Below, in pieces: positions 5,481 through 8,119 of a DNA stretch of 8,119 nucleotides (the stretch's first letter is position 1; each line of letters opens with the position of its first letter). The notes below the pieces were generated by a model, which saw nothing but the letters and a program-made list of their open reading frames with translations, was not told where the DNA came from and ran no database searches. Location: the NCBI GenBank assembly GCA_018713665.1, contig DVOI01000018.1, positions 1-8,119 of the forward strand. The letters run 5' to 3'. Position numbers and translations under genes: made by a program. The DNA is from Ornithoclostridium faecigallinarum (lineage in GTDB: Bacteria; Bacillota; Clostridia; Christensenellales; UBA3700).

Positions 5481-5505
5481 CGCGTCATTCGATAGACTTG
5501 ACGCG
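5481..5505. repeat. Inverted repeat overlapping the his promoter
   Basis: CGCGTCA (5481-5487) and TGACGCG (5499-5505) are a perfect 7-bp inverted repeat with an 11-base centre. It covers the predicted -35 (5493-5498). Two readings are possible: an operator whose occupancy would block the promoter, or the stem of a weak recG terminator, since CGTTTTGGTTT follows. Confidence 0.45.
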
Positions 5506-5521
5506 CGTTTTGGTTTATAAT
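5493..5521 (+). promoter_or_regulatory. Promoter of the hisZGD operon
   Basis: TAGACT (5493-5498, four of six to consensus), a 17-bp spacer and a consensus TATAAT (5516-5521). Transcription would start near 5528, about 21 bases before hisZ. So short a leader leaves no room for a T-box or his leader-peptide attenuator, so control, if any, would act on initiation. Confidence 0.6.
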
Positions 5522-5548
5522 TGTAACATCAAATTTACGGAAGTTGCT

Positions 5549-6706
5549 ATGACAGACAAATTCAAACAGCCGTCGGGCGTTCGCGATACGCTCCCGGCGG
5601 AATGCGCGGCAAAGCGCGCAATCGAACAAAAGTTGCTCGCCAAGTTCGGGCAGTACGGATACCTTCAAATAGACACTCCGGCTCTCGAGTACGGCAGGCT
5701 CTATTCCGAGGGCGACCGTTTCGATCTCGACCGACTCTTCAAGTTTTCCGATTGCGACGGGGCGTTGCTCGTGCTCAGACCCGACATGACGATGCCCATC
5801 TCTCGCGTTGTCGCGACCAAGTTCGCTCCCGGCAGATATAAGCTGTGCTATTTGGGCAGCACCTACCGCTTGACGAGGCGCAGCAACGGTTTGAGAGAGT
5901 TCACCCAAGCTGGCGTCGAGTATATGGGCGCGAGCGGCACCGCGTGCGACGCCGAGGCTGTTGCTTTGGCGATTGAGTCGCTGCGCGCATGCGGACTTGA
6001 GGACTTCATCATCGACATCGGGCACGTCGGCTTTTTCGGCGGAATTTTGAAGCAGCTCGGACTGGACGAAGAAAAGCGGCGCGAGCTCGCCGCGCTTGTC
6101 GAGCGTAAAGACGTAATCGGCGAGAGTCTCTTCGCCGCTCGCGAGGGGCTGACCTCCGAGAGCATGAGTCTGCTTGCTGGGCTTCCGATGTTGTTCGGCG
6201 ACGGCACCGTCTTGGAGCGCGCTCGCGCTCTCTGTCTCAACGACGAGATGAAAAAGTCGCTCGACGAGCTGGACGCGCTCAACTCCGCGCTTGTCAAAGC
6301 CGGTTACGGCGACCGAATCAGTTACGACCTCTCACTTGTCGGCGAGATGTCCTATTACAGCGGACTCGTGTTCAAGGGGCTTTGCGAGGGGGCAGGCTCG
6401 TCCGTGCTCAGCGGAGGCAGATACGACAGGCTTTGCGACGCGTTCGGCAGGGGCGTGCCTTCGGTCGGGTTTGCGATCGCGGTCGACAGGCTGGTCGACG
6501 TGCTCCCTGCAAATGAGCCGACCCAAAGCGTCGACGAGGTGATCGGCTGCGACGGCACCCCGGACGGGATCGCCGCGGCGCTTGCCTACGCGTCTGCCGC
6601 AACCTCAAAGGGACGCAAGGTCGACTTTGTCGGGCAGTGCTCGAAGGGCGAACTTGACGAGTACGGCGTCAAAGCAACCATGTTCGGATCGGGGGAGAAG
6701 AAGTAA
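5549..6706 (+). CDS. hisZ: ATP phosphoribosyltransferase regulatory subunit HisZ
   Basis: A 385-residue paralogue of the catalytic core of histidyl-tRNA synthetase. It forms a hetero-octamer with short-form HisG and is needed for its activity and histidine feedback inhibition. The class II synthetase-like fold shows QPSGVRDTLP at residues 7-16, LRPDMT (76-81, motif 2 region), REFTQAGVEYMG (116-127) and GGRYD (289-293) followed by VPSVGFAIAVDRL. The YEKP-type motif of true histidyl-tRNA synthetase is replaced by LGSTYRLTRR. There is no C-terminal anticodon-binding domain of normal length, which together with the adjacent hisG supports HisZ over HisS. The ATG at 5549 is chosen because it precedes the conserved start and lies after the predicted transcription start near 5528; the ribosome binding site (GGAAG, 5539-5543) is weak. 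One base separates its stop from hisG. Confidence 0.93.
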   Translation: MTDKFKQPSGVRDTLPAECAAKRAIEQKLLAKFGQYGYLQIDTPALEYGRLYSEGDRFDLDRLFKFSDCDGALLVLRPDMTMPISRVVATKFAPGRYKLCYLGSTYRLTRRSNGLREFTQAGVEYMGASGTACDAEAVALAIESLRACGLEDFIIDIGHVGFFGGILKQLGLDEEKRRELAALVERKDVIGESLFAAREGLTSESMSLLAGLPMLFGDGTVLERARALCLNDEMKKSLDELDALNSALVKAGYGDRISYDLSLVGEMSYYSGLVFKGLCEGAGSSVLSGGRYDRLCDAFGRGVPSVGFAIAVDRLVDVLPANEPTQSVDEVIGCDGTPDGIAAALAYASAATSKGRKVDFVGQCSKGELDEYGVKATMFGSGEKK

Positions 6707-6707
6707 T

Positions 6708-7361
6708 ATGAAGCTCAAAAGAAATATGGACAAAACGGTTGTGTTTGCATTGGCAAAGGGCAGGCTCGCCGAAAAGTCGGCGGACATACTTTGCCGCTGC
6801 GGCATAGACTGCGCCAACATCTTGGAACCCACCCGCAAGCTCGTCTTGACGGACGCGAGCGGCGCATACGAATTTATATTCGTCAAGCCCAGCGACGTGC
6901 CCGTCTATGTCGAGAGGGGCGTCGCCGACGTCGGCGTCGTAGGCAAGGACACGTTGCTCGAGTCGGGCGCGGACGTCTATGAGCTCGTCGACCTCAGGTT
7001 CGCCGCCTGCAAGCTGGCGCTCGCCGGCTATCCCGGGTTTGACGTCAAGGAGGCGCGAAACGGGCTCAAGGTTGCGACCAAGTACGGCAATTTTGCGCGC
7101 AGCTATTTCGAGAGCCGCGGGCTCAACGCAGACATCATCCCGCTTCACGGGTCGATCGAGCTTGGTCCGATCGTCGGACTTTCGGACATCATCCTCGACA
7201 TCGTCGAGAGCGGCAAGACGCTCAAAGAGAACGGACTTGTCGTGCTCGAAGAGATCTGCGACTGTTCGGCGCGGCTGATCGTCAACAAGGTCAGCCTCAA
7301 GACCAAGTCAAAGGCGCTTATCCCGCTTGTCGCCTCGATCAAACAAGCGGTCGCGGAGTGA
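6708..7361 (+). CDS. hisG: ATP phosphoribosyltransferase catalytic subunit, short form
   Basis: A 217-residue HisG, the enzyme that condenses ATP with PRPP to phosphoribosyl-ATP in the first step of histidine synthesis. Short HisG lacks the C-terminal regulatory domain of the long (about 300 aa) form and relies on HisZ, which is encoded just upstream. Visible motifs are ALAKGRL (14-20); GVADVGVVGKD (71-81); and LHGSIELGPIVGLSD (146-160) leading into the PRPP-binding loop DIVESGKTL (164-172). The ATG at 6708 is preceded by GGAG in the end of hisZ (6694-6697). A second ATG at 6726 would remove six residues and fits the usual HisG N-terminus slightly better, but has a poorer ribosome binding site. 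It is tightly packed between hisZ and hisD, one base from each, so all three are surely one transcript. Confidence 0.96.
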   Translation: MKLKRNMDKTVVFALAKGRLAEKSADILCRCGIDCANILEPTRKLVLTDASGAYEFIFVKPSDVPVYVERGVADVGVVGKDTLLESGADVYELVDLRFAACKLALAGYPGFDVKEARNGLKVATKYGNFARSYFESRGLNADIIPLHGSIELGPIVGLSDIILDIVESGKTLKENGLVVLEEICDCSARLIVNKVSLKTKSKALIPLVASIKQAVAE

Positions 7362-7362
7362 T

Positions 7363-8119
7363 ATGATACCCATTTTGAGATACGGCAAAGATAATGCGGA
7401 CAGGGTGTTCCGCCGCACGCAGCTGGGCGATCCCCAAAAGGCGGCTGCGGTCGCGTCGATCATAGCGGACGTGCGCAAAAGAGGGGACGAGGCGCTGTTC
7501 GAATATGCGGCGAAGTTCGACAAGGCGGAGCTTTCGGCGCAAAACATCGAGGTGACGCAGGCAGAGATAGACGCGGCGTACGACGAGGTCGATCCCGCGC
7601 TTGTCGAGAGTTTGCGCCGCGCGGCGAAGAACGTCTTCGACTACCATGCGCGTCAGCGCGCCAAGTTTGCCGACGACGACCACAAGGTCGGCAAGTCGAG
7701 CACTCTCGGGTGGAGATACCGCGCGCTCAAACGCGTCGGTCTTTATGTTCCCGGGGGCAAGGCGAGCTATCCGTCGACGGTGCTGATGACCGCGATACCC
7801 GCGGTCGCCGCCGGAGTGGAAGAATTGATCGTCTGTACGCCCAACCTGACCAATCCGCTGATTGCGGTCGCGTGCCGCGAGTGCGGCGTCAAAAAGATCT
7901 ATCGCGTGGGCGGCGCTCAGGCTGTCGCGGCGATGGCGTACGGGACGGAGAGCATCCCGCGCGTCGACTTGATCGCAGGTCCCGGCAACGTGTTCGTCAC
8001 CCTCGCCAAAAAGCAGGTGTTCGGCGACGTCGCAATCGACATGATCGCGGGTCCCAGCGAAGTTTTGGTCATCGCGGACGAGAGCGCAAATCCCGATTGG
8101 GTCGCGGCGGATCTGCTGT
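7363..8119 (+). CDS. hisD: Histidinol dehydrogenase HisD (5' part, runs off window)
   Basis: The reading frame starts at the ATG one base after the hisG stop and is open to the right edge, giving the first 252 of an expected roughly 430 residues. HisD oxidises L-histidinol to L-histidine with two NAD+, the final two oxidation steps of the pathway, using a zinc ion. Seen here: RRTQLGDPQ near the N-terminus; RVGLYVPGGKASYPSTVLMT; RVGGAQAVAAMAYGTESIP; LIAGPGNVFVTLAKKQVFG; and AIDMIAGPSEVLVIAD, all in family order. Family members often read KIVGPGN where this protein has LIAGPGN. The zinc-ligand and catalytic residues of the C-terminal half are beyond the edge, so integrity cannot be judged. The ribosome binding site GCGGAG (7353-7358) lies inside the end of hisG, and the order hisZ-hisG-hisD is common in Bacillota. 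Confidence 0.96.
   Translation, partial: MIPILRYGKDNADRVFRRTQLGDPQKAAAVASIIADVRKRGDEALFEYAAKFDKAELSAQNIEVTQAEIDAAYDEVDPALVESLRRAAKNVFDYHARQRAKFADDDHKVGKSSTLGWRYRALKRVGLYVPGGKASYPSTVLMTAIPAVAAGVEELIVCTPNLTNPLIAVACRECGVKKIYRVGGAQAVAAMAYGTESIPRVDLIAGPGNVFVTLAKKQVFGDVAIDMIAGPSEVLVIADESANPDWVAADLL

Noticed and set aside
5498..5521. TTGACG (5498-5503) as -35 of the his promoter
   Set aside because: Only 12 bases separate it from the TATAAT box, too short for sigma-A; TAGACT at 17 bp is preferred.
5498..5548. HisZ start at the upstream TTG
   Set aside because: It lies upstream of the predicted transcription start and the added residues precede the conserved HisZ N-terminus.
5520..5548. T-box or his leader-peptide attenuator before hisZ
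   Set aside because: The predicted leader is about 21 bases, with no room for either, and no run of histidine codons is present.

Overview
The window reads as a chromosomal segment of a spore-forming Gram-positive bacterium of the Bacillota, most likely an uncultured Clostridia-type lineage. The order spoVM, rpmB, asp23 (yloU-like), fakA (yloV-like), recG is the conserved neighbourhood known from Bacillus subtilis and its relatives. Genes are moderately GC-rich and the spacers are AT-rich. The spoVM microgene argues for endospore formation. No mobile element, CRISPR array or rRNA is visible.

Left part (1-568): a 26-codon spoVM gene with a strong Shine-Dalgarno site is followed by a compact minus-strand unit. 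That unit has a perfect -35 box, a 17-bp spacer and an extended -10. Its predicted start falls on the first base of a 72-nt cloverleaf-like fold that closely resembles tRNA-Met (CAU loop) but departs from a working tRNA at several positions. It ends in a T5 run that touches the spoVM stop codon. This is the most unusual object in the window.

Middle (506-3265): rpmB (ribosomal protein L28) has its own promoter and a clean intrinsic terminator. A spacer of about 300 bp with no recognisable gene follows. Next is a promoter almost identical in layout to that of rpmB, then a structured leader, asp23, and fakA 12 nt after it, ending in a strong intrinsic terminator. FakA phosphorylates fatty acids presented by FakB; Asp23-family proteins are envelope-associated.

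Right part (3266-8119): recG (replication-fork and Holliday-junction helicase) is intact but has several substitutions in family motifs. The serine dehydratase genes (sdaAB/sdaAA) that sit between fakA and recG in B. subtilis are absent, as is the downstream fapR. Instead a histidine operon begins after a 162-bp spacer that carries three dyads and a promoter with a consensus -10. Its genes are hisZ, hisG (short form) and hisD, tightly packed, with hisD running off the right edge. HisZ and short HisG together make the ATP phosphoribosyltransferase of the first pathway step; HisD performs the last.
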